A stretch of DNA of 64,000 nt from a bacterium YEK0313 (GTDB taxonomy: Bacteria; Pseudomonadota; Alphaproteobacteria; Rhizobiales; Phreatobacteraceae). Numbering within the stretch: position 1 is the first letter of the stretch; every line of letters starts with the position of its first letter. The stretch lies in the NCBI GenBank assembly GCA_000751295.2, contig CCMO02000001.1:979501-1043500 (forward strand), read 5' to 3'. The notes under the pieces were generated by a model, which searched no databases, was not told the DNA's origin, and saw only the letters and a program-made list of their open reading frames with translations. Position numbers and translations under genes: made by a program. Below are positions 25,446 to 33,096 of the stretch, piece after piece.

Positions 25446-26963
25446 TCATTTCCAGCGCATTTCCCAGAACCGCGGCAGCTCGTCCGGATAGGGCGTGAAC
25501 TCCAGGTCCTTGGCCGTCGCATAGAAGGTGACCAGCGAATAGAGCGGTACGGAATAGGCCTGCTCGGAAATCCGCGCGAGCGCTGCCCGGTAGGCCGCCT
25601 TGCGCTGGTCCGGATCGGTCACGGTGTCGGCGCGCGACAGGAGCGAGATCAGTTCGGGATCGCGCGTCACATCGTCGTCGACGCCCTTGTAGAAGACCGA
25701 GGTCGAGGCCGAGGTGTCGTTGACCGAGAACGAGCCCCAGGTCTGGTGGGCGAGCGAGGCGCGGTTCGCCCGATTCTGCTCGCGAAAGGTCGCATACTGG
25801 CCGAAGCGCAGCGTCGCCCGGATGCCGACCGCCCGGAGATAGTTGATCATCGCCTCGGCTTGGTTGCGCTCGCGATAGGAGTGCAGGTCGAGCTCGAAAC
25901 CGTTCGGGAAGCCGGCTTCGGCGAGCAGCTGGCGCGCCTTGGCGGGGTCGTAGGGGTACTGCGTGGCGCCCGAATCGTCGCAGCCGAACTGGGTGCGGAA
26001 GCAGATGGCGTTGAGCACCCGCGAGCCGGGCCCGACGAGCTGGGTCGCCATGGTCTGGCGGTCGATCGCATGGTTGATCGCGCGGCGCACCCTGACGTCG
26101 CGCAGCGCCGGCGTCGGCGACTGCTCGGAGGTCGCCATCTGCAGGAAGGCGATGCGCATGGTCTCGCCGGAGACGATCTGCAGCGTCGGCACGGCGCGCA
26201 TCTGCGCCGCCTGGTCGGGCGCGATGTTCATGATGAAGTCGAGGCCGCCCGCCAACATTTCGGCGACCTGGGTCTGCCGGTCCGGGATGAAGCGCACCAC
26301 GATCGTCTCGATCGTCGGCTGCGGCTTCGGGCTGTCGCGGAAATAGTCGGGATTGCGCCGGAGCGTGATCTGCTTGCCGAGCTGGTGCTCGACCACCCGG
26401 TAGGGGCCCGAGCCGATCGGCCGTTCGTTCATGCCGCGCGGCCCGACCTGGGCGTAATATTCGTTGGGATGAATGACGAGCGGTCCGGCGAGATATTCGA
26501 TCGCTGCGGGGAACGGCCGACGCGTGACGATCCGCACCTTGTACTTGTCGATCTTCTCGACCCGCTGGATCCAGCTGACATTCTGCTGCGTGACCGACTT
26601 GTTGGCCGGATCGGACACGTAGTTCAGCGTGAACACCACGTCGTCGGCGTCGAATTCCTCGCCGTTGTGGAACTTGACGCCCTGGCGCAGATCGAGCTCC
26701 AGCGTGCGCTCGTCGATCCAGCGCCAGGCGGTGGCGAGCTGCCCGCGATATTCGTTGGTCTTCGGATCGCGATAGATCAGCGTGTCCCAGACCTGCTGGC
26801 CGAGGATCACGCCGATGCGGACGCTGTTGTAGTAGGGATCGACATTTTCGGGCACCTGGTCGTAACCGAAGCGCACCGTATTGGCGCGCTTTTGCGCCTC
26901 GGCCGGCATGGCCAGCCCGAACAGAACAGCCGCGCCCAGCGCGAGCCCCCACAACCGCCTCAT
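25446..26963 (-). CDS. Dipeptide/oligopeptide ABC transporter substrate-binding protein (SBP_bac_5)
   Basis: Periplasmic protein of 505 residues with a Sec signal peptide (residues 1-23, ending AEA). The family pattern follows: VDPYYNSVR, LDLRQGVKFHNGEEFDADDVVFTLNYV, the RPIGSGPYRVVEH motif and RRNPDYFRD. It captures the ligand for the permease and ATPase genes downstream and is the first gene of the operon. It differs from the truncated family member at the window start, so the genome has at least two such systems. Ligand class (peptide, opine, glutathione) cannot be read from sequence alone; the neighbouring M20 peptidase and D-amino-acid dehydrogenase hint at peptides. Confidence 0.94.
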   Translation of the reverse strand: MRRLWGLALGAAVLFGLAMPAEAQKRANTVRFGYDQVPENVDPYYNSVRIGVILGQQVWDTLIYRDPKTNEYRGQLATAWRWIDERTLELDLRQGVKFHNGEEFDADDVVFTLNYVSDPANKSVTQQNVSWIQRVEKIDKYKVRIVTRRPFPAAIEYLAGPLVIHPNEYYAQVGPRGMNERPIGSGPYRVVEHQLGKQITLRRNPDYFRDSPKPQPTIETIVVRFIPDRQTQVAEMLAGGLDFIMNIAPDQAAQMRAVPTLQIVSGETMRIAFLQMATSEQSPTPALRDVRVRRAINHAIDRQTMATQLVGPGSRVLNAICFRTQFGCDDSGATQYPYDPAKARQLLAEAGFPNGFELDLHSYRERNQAEAMINYLRAVGIRATLRFGQYATFREQNRANRASLAHQTWGSFSVNDTSASTSVFYKGVDDDVTRDPELISLLSRADTVTDPDQRKAAYRAALARISEQAYSVPLYSLVTFYATAKDLEFTPYPDELPRFWEMRWK

Positions 26964-26982
26964 CAGACCCTCTTTCTGTCTT

Positions 26983-27008
26983 ATCCTGTAATCAGGATTT
27001 ATCCTGAT
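26983..27008. promoter_or_regulatory. Array of ATCCTG/CAGGAT half-sites upstream of the dipeptide operon
   Basis: ATCCTG-TAAT-CAGGAT (26983-26998) is followed after TT by ATCCTGAT (27001-27008), so ATCAGGAT-TT-ATCCTGAT is a second perfect inverted repeat sharing the middle arm. The array starts 19 bp upstream of the binding-protein ATG (26963, minus strand), in the region where a promoter or operator is expected. No adjacent regulator gene is seen. Confidence 0.5.
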
Positions 27009-27055
27009 CCTTCCGGCCCGGGCCGGATTTTGTCAAGCGGATGGCCGCTGCCGCC

Positions 27056-27973
27056 TTACGCTTTGCGGAAGGCGATGAACCGCGCCGTCTCTGCGAGCAG
27101 GTCTGCGCCAGCGCCGAAGGGCGCGAGATGCTCGGAGGCTGCCGCGACGAGCCGGTCCAGCTCGGCCCGGGCCCAGGCCGCGCCGTGCAGCGAGACGAGC
27201 GTGCCCTTGCCCCGGCCGGCATCCTTGCCGGTCGCCTTGCCCGCGCTAGCCGCATCGCCTTCGAGATCGATCAGGTCGTCGGCGATCTGGAAGGCGAGAC
27301 CGATGGTCGCACCATAGGCTTCGAGCGCCGCGCGCCGGTCGGCGCCGGCTTCCCCCAGCACCGCGCCGGCCGTGCAGGCGAAGCGGATGAGCGCACCGGT
27401 CTTCATCGCCTGCAGGCGGCGGATAGCCGCTTCGGACAGGGCAAGCGGCACGCCGCCGGCAAAGCGGCCTTCGGCCTCGAGGTCGAGCATCTGGCCACCG
27501 GCCATGCCGCCAAGGCCGCTCGCCCGGGCGAGCAGCAGCACGAGCTCGGCCCGGACACGCGGGTCGGGATGCACCGCCTCGCCCGCCAGCACCTCGAAGG
27601 CGAGCGTCTGCAGCGCGTCACCGGCGAGGATCGCCGTCGCCTCGTCGAAGGCCCGGTGCACGGTCGGCTGACCGCGGCGCAGATCGTCGTCGTCCATCGC
27701 CGGCAGGTCGTCATGGACGAGCGAATAGCAATGGACGAGCTCCAGCGCCGCCCCGGCGAGCAGGGCGCGCGCCTCCGGCACGCCGAACAGCCGCGCCGTC
27801 TCGCGGACGAGGAAGGGCCGCAGGCGCTTGCCGCCGGCAAGGACGCCGTGGCGCATGGCGGCGGCGAGAAGCACGGGCCTTGCGATCTCGCCCGGCCGCG
27901 CGGCTTCGGTGAGCAGGTCGTCGAGGACGGCCTCGACCTTGCGGGCACATTCGGTGAGCTGGGTCTCGAACAT
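27056..27973 (-). CDS. ispA: Farnesyl diphosphate synthase (polyprenyl synthetase)
   Basis: Prenyl transferase of 305 residues condensing IPP with DMAPP/GPP in the cytoplasm. The first Asp-rich motif is DDLPAMDDDDLRRG (residues 88-101) with the two-residue insert of bacterial type II enzymes and Tyr83 five residues before it, as in E. coli IspA. The second is DDLIDLEGD. Lys/Arg IPP-binding residues are in GGKRLRPFL. Chain-length features favour FPP over GGPP, but this is inference. It is not next to xseB or dxs, unlike many proteobacterial ispA genes; it lies after the small gene that follows katA, 57 bp away on the same strand. Confidence 0.9.
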   Translation of the reverse strand: MFETQLTECARKVEAVLDDLLTEAARPGEIARPVLLAAAMRHGVLAGGKRLRPFLVRETARLFGVPEARALLAGAALELVHCYSLVHDDLPAMDDDDLRRGQPTVHRAFDEATAILAGDALQTLAFEVLAGEAVHPDPRVRAELVLLLARASGLGGMAGGQMLDLEAEGRFAGGVPLALSEAAIRRLQAMKTGALIRFACTAGAVLGEAGADRRAALEAYGATIGLAFQIADDLIDLEGDAASAGKATGKDAGRGKGTLVSLHGAAWARAELDRLVAAASEHLAPFGAGADLLAETARFIAFRKA

Positions 27974-28030
27974 GACCGCTGGGTGGCCGAGGACGGCGCG
28001 CGCGTCAAGGGCCGCGCCGTCCCCGATCGC

Positions 28031-28228
28031 TCAGCCGAGGCGGTAGAGCACCCGGAACTGCTCCGGCGCCGCATCGATCAGCGTGCGGCCGGCCACCGGC
28101 AGGATCGAGATGATCCGGTCGGCGCCGATGCCGCGATCGGCGAGCGCGCTGTTGAGCGCGTCGATGCGCGCATCGGTGAGGAATTCGCTCACCGCGTCGG
28201 AACGGTTGGTGGCATGGGCAGTGGTCAT
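28031..28228 (-). CDS. Small conserved-looking protein downstream of katA (65 aa)
   Basis: Sixty-five residues with no signal or membrane helix; sequence includes SEFLTDARIDALNSALADRG and AAPEQFRVLYRLG. AAGGAG lies 6 nt before the ATG at 28228, and the gene is 43 bp after the catalase stop on the same strand, so it is probably in the katA transcript. The domain is not recognised. A role with peroxide stress or catalase is suggested only by position. Confidence 0.65.
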   Translation of the reverse strand: MTTAHATNRSDAVSEFLTDARIDALNSALADRGIGADRIISILPVAGRTLIDAAPEQFRVLYRLG

Positions 28229-28271
28229 GGCATGCTCCTTGGCGGGACGGGGTTGACGTGAGGCCGCCGCG

Positions 28272-29750
28272 TCATTCGGCGGCCTCGGCTCCGGGCAGGT
28301 CGGAGACCGACAGGCCCATGCGGGTGGCGACCCCGATGCCGTAGTCGGGATCGCAGCGGAAGAAGTGGCCGACCTGGCGCCTGACGATCTCGACCGGCAC
28401 GCCCTGCATGGCCTCGGCAATGTTGTCCATCAGCCGGTTGCGCTCGGCCGGCGTCATCAGGCGGAACAGGTTGCCCGGCTGGGTGTAGTCGTCATTGCCC
28501 GTCCGGTGGTCGAAGCGGTCGGCATCGCCCGAGATCCCGAGCGGCGGCTCGCGATAGGCGGGCGCCTCCGCCGGGCCGTTCACCGAGTTCGGCTCGTAAT
28601 AGGCGTCCGGGTTGCCGGTATCGTTGCGGAAGAACCGCATCGCGCCGTCCTTGTGATAGTGGTGCACCGGGCAGCGCGGCGCATTCACCGGCAGCGCCTC
28701 GTAATGCGTGCCGAGCCGGTAGCGGTGGGCGTCGGCATAGGAGAAGATCCGCGCCTGCAGCATCTTGTCGGGCGAGAAGCCGATGCCGGGCACGATGTTG
28801 GACGGCGAGAAGGCGGCCTGCTCGACCTCGGCGAAATAGTTGGCCGGATTGCGGTTCAGCTCCAACTCGCCGACCTCGATCAGCGGATAGTCCGCATGCG
28901 GCCAGACCTTGGTCAGGTCGAAGGGATTGTAGGGAGTCCTGTCGGCATCGGCCTCCGGCATGACCTGGATGCACAGCGTCCAGCGCGGGAACTCGCCGCG
29001 CTCGATCGCGCCGAACAGGGCCTCCTGGTAGCTCTCGCGCGAGCGGCCGATGACGCCGGCCGCCTCGGCATTGGTGTGGAACTTGTGGCCCTGGCGGGTC
29101 TTGAAGTGGAACTTCACCCAGAACCGCTCGTTCGCGGCATTGATCATCGCATAGGTGTGCGAGCCGTAGCCGTTCATGAACATCGGCGCGACCGGCAGGC
29201 CGCGGTCCGACATCAGGATGGTCACCTGGTGCAGGCTTTCCGGCGACAGCGACCAGAAATCCCACATGGCGGTCGGCGAGCGCAGGTTGGTGCGGGGGTG
29301 GCGCTTCTGGGTGTGGATGAAGTCGGGGAACTTCAGCGGGTCGCGCACGAAGAACACCGGCGTGTTGTTGCCGACGAGGTCCCAGTTGCCCTCCTCGGTG
29401 TAGAACTTGACGGCGAAGCCGCGCACGTCGCGTTCGGCATCGGCCGCGCCGAGCTCGCCGGCGACGGTGGAGAAGCGCAGCAGCAGATCGGTCTTGCCGC
29501 CAACCCTGGCGAACAGCTTCGCCCGGCTGTAGCGGCTGATGTCCTGCGTGATCGTCAGCGTGCCGTAGGCGCCCCAGCCCTTGGCGTGCACGACCCGCTC
29601 GGGGATCCGCTCGCGGTTCTGATGCGCGAGTTTTTCGATCAGCTGATAGTCCTGCATCAGCAGGGGTCCACGCGGACCCGCGCTCAGCGAATTCTGGTTG
29701 TCGGAGATCGGCGCGCCGGCTGAGGTGGTCAGGGTCGGTTTGTCGGGCAT
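28272..29750 (-). CDS. katA: Monofunctional heme catalase
   Basis: Small-subunit catalase of 492 residues, splitting hydrogen peroxide to water and oxygen. The active-site His55 lies in ERIPERVVHAKGWGAYG, the distal Asn in DLVGNNTPVFFVRD, and the proximal heme-ligand Tyr in RIFSYADAHRYRLGTHY. Clade-typical FHTNAEAAG and QAAFSPSNIVPGIGFSPDKML are present. ATG 29750 begins the conserved N-terminus. It is divergent from oxyR, 100 bp apart, a classic arrangement for peroxide control. Frame and length look intact. Confidence 0.96.
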   Translation of the reverse strand: MPDKPTLTTSAGAPISDNQNSLSAGPRGPLLMQDYQLIEKLAHQNRERIPERVVHAKGWGAYGTLTITQDISRYSRAKLFARVGGKTDLLLRFSTVAGELGAADAERDVRGFAVKFYTEEGNWDLVGNNTPVFFVRDPLKFPDFIHTQKRHPRTNLRSPTAMWDFWSLSPESLHQVTILMSDRGLPVAPMFMNGYGSHTYAMINAANERFWVKFHFKTRQGHKFHTNAEAAGVIGRSRESYQEALFGAIERGEFPRWTLCIQVMPEADADRTPYNPFDLTKVWPHADYPLIEVGELELNRNPANYFAEVEQAAFSPSNIVPGIGFSPDKMLQARIFSYADAHRYRLGTHYEALPVNAPRCPVHHYHKDGAMRFFRNDTGNPDAYYEPNSVNGPAEAPAYREPPLGISGDADRFDHRTGNDDYTQPGNLFRLMTPAERNRLMDNIAEAMQGVPVEIVRRQVGHFFRCDPDYGIGVATRMGLSVSDLPGAEAAE

Positions 29751-29850
29751 GTGACGGTTCCTGGCTGAGAAGCGGAACCGTTCTAGGCGGGTCTTGTCGA
29801 TCAAGGCCAATCGGATTAACCTGCCATCTCGATAAGAAAATCTGATCGAT
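29751..29850. promoter_or_regulatory. Divergent katA-oxyR control region
   Basis: The only space between the two divergent starts, AT-richer than its flanks, with ATCGA elements at several places (GTCGATCAAGG, CTCGATAAG, TGATCGAT). OxyR is expected to bind here on both promoters. I cannot delimit the sites, since they do not match the E. coli consensus closely. Confidence 0.45.
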
Positions 29851-30765
29851 ATGATTTCCTTCAAGCAACTCCGCTACTTCGACGCCGTCGCCCGTCACAA
29901 ACATTTCGGCCGGGCCGCCGATCATTGCGCCGTGACCCAGCCGGCCCTCTCCATGCAGCTCCAGGAGCTGGAGCGCGAGCTGAAGCTGCAGCTCGTCGAG
30001 CGCCGGCGCAGCGGCATCCAACTCACCGAGGACGGCCGCGAGATCGCGCGCCGGGCCCAGCGCATCCTCGCCGACCTGCGCGATCTGCGCGACTATGCCC
30101 ACCAGCGCGCCGGCCGGCTCACCGGCACGCTCCATCTCGGCGTCATTCCCTCGATCGCGCCCTATATCCTGCCGCGTTTCCTGCCGCTGCTGCGCGATGC
30201 GTTTCCCGAGCTCGACGTGCATATCCGCGAGACCCAGACGCGCCAGCTCACTGCCGAGCTGGTGGAGGGCAGCCTCGATCTGATGCTGGCGGCGCTGCCG
30301 GTCGACCACGCCGACATCGAGACGATCCGCCTGTTCGAGGACCGCTTCCTGCTCGCCCTGCCCGCCTCGCGCGAACTGCACGGCCGGGTCCAGGCGACGC
30401 CGGATCTCCTGAAGGACGACCGGCTGCTGCTGCTCGAGGAGGGACACTGCCTGCGCGACCAGGCGCTGACCTTCTGCAACCTGCGCAGGATCGAGAACAT
30501 CGACACGTTCGGCGCGTCGAGCCTGTCGACCCTGGTGCAGATGGTGGCGAACGGGCTCGGCCTCACCCTGCTGCCGGAGATCTGCGTCGACGTCGAGGCG
30601 CGCTACGGGGCGCTGAAGCTGATGCGCTTCGCCGATCCCGAGCCGCACCGGGTGCTGGGCCTCGCCTGGCGGTCGAGCTCGCCGCGCAAGCGCGACTTCG
30701 TCGAGTTCGGCCGGATGATCGTCGAGGCCAGGCCAGCCCTGCCGCCGGAAACCGGTACGATCTGA
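29851..30765 (+). CDS. oxyR: Hydrogen-peroxide-sensing LysR-type regulator OxyR
   Basis: LysR regulator of 304 residues: N-terminal winged helix-turn-helix (FKQLRYFDAVARHKHFGRAA, then TQPALSMQLQELE) and a substrate-like domain carrying the two redox cysteines in LLEEGHCLRDQALTFCNL at Cys200 and Cys209, matching Cys199 and Cys208 of E. coli OxyR. That, plus the divergent catalase gene, makes the assignment firm. It would activate katA when oxidised. Confidence 0.95.
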   Translation: MISFKQLRYFDAVARHKHFGRAADHCAVTQPALSMQLQELERELKLQLVERRRSGIQLTEDGREIARRAQRILADLRDLRDYAHQRAGRLTGTLHLGVIPSIAPYILPRFLPLLRDAFPELDVHIRETQTRQLTAELVEGSLDLMLAALPVDHADIETIRLFEDRFLLALPASRELHGRVQATPDLLKDDRLLLLEEGHCLRDQALTFCNLRRIENIDTFGASSLSTLVQMVANGLGLTLLPEICVDVEARYGALKLMRFADPEPHRVLGLAWRSSSPRKRDFVEFGRMIVEARPALPPETGTI

Positions 30766-30774
30766 CCCGGCGCC

Positions 30775-32622
30775 TCAGGCGGCCTGCGGCGCGGACGGTG
30801 CGGCCGGCGGTTCCGGCGCGGCATCCGGCGGCGCGGCGGGCGGCATCGGCGGCGGCGATCCCTGCGGCGGAGCGCCTCCGCCGGCCGGATCGGCGGCATG
30901 GTCGAGAATGCCCTTGGCGATCTCCCGCTCGCCCATGATCACCACATCCGCGCCGAGCCCCGAGAGATGCTCGACCTCGGCGTCCGAATGGGCGCGGGCG
31001 ATGATGGTGATGGTCGGATTGCAGGCCTTGCTCTTGTCGATGATCTGGCCGGCCTCGAAGGCATTGGGCATGGCGAGGATCAGGCGCCGCGCGCCGGCGA
31101 CATTGGCGGCCTTCAGGATGTCGTCGCGGGCGGCATTGCCGCAGATCGCCTCGACCGCCTCCGTCTTCAGCCGCGCCACCGGCGTATCGGCATCCTCGAT
31201 CACCAGGAAGGGCTGGCCCTTGTCCTTCAGGCCGACGCCGACGAGGCGGCCGACCCGGCCATAGCCGACCAGCACGGTATGGCCGGAGAGCGTGGTCACC
31301 TCGGGCGCGTCGTCATCGTCGGCCGCCGCGACCGGCGCCGGCTCGGGCGCCACGGGTGTGGCCGCTTCGGCTGCCGGCGCCGGCTCGGCGGCGGGCGCGG
31401 CCTTGCGTTCGGCGAGCTTCTTCAGCCAGCCGACGGCGGCAAAGGCGACCGGGTTGAGCAGGATCGACAGGATCGCGCCGGCCAGGATCAGGTCGCGGCC
31501 GCGCTCCGGCAGGAGCTGCAGCTTGACGCCGAGCTCGGCGAGAATGAACGAGAACTCGCCGATCTGCGCCAGGCTCGCCGAGATCAGCAGCGCCGTCCCC
31601 AGGGGATAGCCGAAGGCGCGCACGATCAGGAAGGCCGCGAGCGACTTGCCGATGACGATGATGAACACCGTCGCCAGCACCGCGCCGGCATCGTTGAGGA
31701 GGTTCATCGGCGAGACCAGCATGCCCACCGAGACGAAGAACAGCACCGAGAAGGCGTCACGCAGCGGCAGCGATTCCTCGGCCGCGCGGTGGCTGAGCTG
31801 CGACTCGCTCATGATCATGCCGGCGAAGAAGGCGCCGAGCGCGAAGGAGACGCCGAACAGGTTGGCCGCGCCGAAGGCGACGCCGAGCGCGATCGACAGC
31901 ACCGCGAGGCGGAAAAGCTCGCGCGAGCCGGTATGGGCGACATAGTGGAGCAGCCAGGGGATGATCCGCCGGCCGACCACCAGCATCAGGCCGACGAACA
32001 CCGCGACCTTGACCACGGTGAGGCCGACCATGCCGCCGACGCCGAGCCCCAGCGCGGCGGCGATCGGATCAGCGCCGGCGGACTGGCTGGTGCCGCCGAT
32101 GAGGCCCGATACCGCCGGCAGCAGCACCAGCGCCAGCACCATGGCGAGATCCTCGACGATCAGCCAGCCGACGGCGATCCGGCCGCGCTCGGTCTCGATC
32201 AGGCGGCGCTCCTGCATGGCGCGCAGCAGCACGACGGTGCTGGCGACCGACAGGGCGAGGCCGAAGACGAGGCCGGCGCCGAAGTTCCAGCCGAGCAGCC
32301 AGGCAAGGCCCGCGCCCATGGCGGTGGCGGCGGCGATCTGCACCACCGCGCCCGGCAGCGCGATGGCCCTGACCGACAGGAGGTCCTTCAGAGAAAAATG
32401 CAGGCCGACGCCGAACATGAGCAGGATGACGCCCATCTCGGCGAGCTCGGTCGCCAGCTTCTGGTCGGCGACGAAGCCCGGCGTATGCGGGCCGGTGAGG
32501 ATGCCGGCGAGGAGATAGCCGACCAGCGGCGGCACCCGGAAACGCTGCGCGATCGCGCCGAACAGGAAGGCGAGGCCCAAACCCGCGACGATGGTGGCGA
32601 TCAAAGGCGTGTCGTGCGGCAT
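30775..32622 (-). CDS. Monovalent cation:proton antiporter-2 (KefB/YbaL type) with TrkA-N domain
   Basis: Membrane protein of 615 residues. The first about 400 residues form the CPA2 exchanger fold with multiple helices (PPLVGYLLAGILTGPHTPGF, AEMGVILLMFGVGLHFSLKDL, then the GLALSVASTVVLLRAM segment). A cytoplasmic RCK/TrkA-N domain follows with the NAD-binding VLVGYGRVGRLVG near residue 450. The linker and tail are Ala/Pro-rich. It probably exports K+ under control of a nucleotide. It ends 10 bp from the convergent oxyR gene, so oxidative-stress co-selection is possible but not shown. ATG 32622 is chosen as the start of the conserved part; a KefF/KefG partner is absent. Confidence 0.9.
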   Translation of the reverse strand: MPHDTPLIATIVAGLGLAFLFGAIAQRFRVPPLVGYLLAGILTGPHTPGFVADQKLATELAEMGVILLMFGVGLHFSLKDLLSVRAIALPGAVVQIAAATAMGAGLAWLLGWNFGAGLVFGLALSVASTVVLLRAMQERRLIETERGRIAVGWLIVEDLAMVLALVLLPAVSGLIGGTSQSAGADPIAAALGLGVGGMVGLTVVKVAVFVGLMLVVGRRIIPWLLHYVAHTGSRELFRLAVLSIALGVAFGAANLFGVSFALGAFFAGMIMSESQLSHRAAEESLPLRDAFSVLFFVSVGMLVSPMNLLNDAGAVLATVFIIVIGKSLAAFLIVRAFGYPLGTALLISASLAQIGEFSFILAELGVKLQLLPERGRDLILAGAILSILLNPVAFAAVGWLKKLAERKAAPAAEPAPAAEAATPVAPEPAPVAAADDDDAPEVTTLSGHTVLVGYGRVGRLVGVGLKDKGQPFLVIEDADTPVARLKTEAVEAICGNAARDDILKAANVAGARRLILAMPNAFEAGQIIDKSKACNPTITIIARAHSDAEVEHLSGLGADVVIMGEREIAKGILDHAADPAGGGAPPQGSPPPMPPAAPPDAAPEPPAAPSAPQAA

Positions 32623-32668
32623 GGGCGGGCGGCGGCCTTTCCGGGGTCGAGAGCGGCAAGCTTGAATG

Positions 32669-32691
32669 ATTTCAACCAATATGGTTGAAAT
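32669..32691. promoter_or_regulatory. Perfect palindromic operator ATTTCAACCA-ATA-TGGTTGAAAT
   Basis: Two perfect 10-bp arms around a 3-bp centre between the divergent antiporter (start 32622) and small XRE-type regulator (start 32728) genes. It is placed to overlap both promoters and is a strong candidate for the regulator's own site. Confidence 0.65.
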
Positions 32692-32727
32692 GATGGACCA
32701 TGCAAGGCCAATACGCTTCACGGTCTC

Positions 32728-32970
32728 ATGATGTTGCTGCCTGAACAATGCCGGGCCGCGCGCGCCCTGCTCGACTGGTCGCAGGACCGGCTGGCGCAGG
32801 CGGCGGAGGTCTCGCGCAGCACGGTGCGCGGCTTCGAAGGCGGGCACCACGAGCTGCATGCGACCAGCGAGGCCCAGATCGTCGCCGCCCTGGAGGCGGC
32901 CGGCATCTGCCTCCTGCCCGATGACGCCGATGGTCCCGGCGTGCGCCTGAGGCGGCCAAAACCGTCCTGA
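32728..32970 (+). CDS. Small XRE-family helix-turn-helix regulator
   Basis: Eighty residues that are almost only a lambda-Cro/XRE DNA-binding domain: RAARALLDWSQDRLAQAAEVSRSTVRGFEGG (residues 9-39) is the recognisable helix-turn-helix. ATG 32728 or the next codon (32731) may start it. It is divergent from the Kef-type antiporter gene with a perfect palindrome between them, so it probably represses itself and perhaps the antiporter. Such proteins are common in Hyphomicrobiales; there is no HipA or toxin partner next to this one. Confidence 0.8.
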   Translation: MMLLPEQCRAARALLDWSQDRLAQAAEVSRSTVRGFEGGHHELHATSEAQIVAALEAAGICLLPDDADGPGVRLRRPKPS

Positions 32971-33058
32971 ATCCGCGACAATCGGCCCGAAAGCACTGCG
33001 GCGACGCGCCGCGGCGCGCGGCGAGAGCCGGATCTGCGTCTCGCGCACGTCCCTCTTG

Positions 33059-33075
33059 TTGCAAATGACTTGCAA
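33059..33075. promoter_or_regulatory. TTGCAA-N5-TTGCAA box upstream of mntH
   Basis: TTGCAAATGACTTGCAA is an inverted repeat of self-complementary half-sites ending 21 bp before the mntH start. Alphaproteobacterial mntH is known to be controlled by the Fur-family regulator Mur, whose sites contain TGCAA-type half-sites. Assigning this box to Mur is an inference. Confidence 0.5.
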
Positions 33076-33096
33076 AAGCTTCGACAGTAACCCACC

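Noticed and set aside
28492..30648. Minus-strand open frame of 718 codons over oxyR and katA
   Set aside because: It crosses two well-defined genes and has no protein-like pattern.
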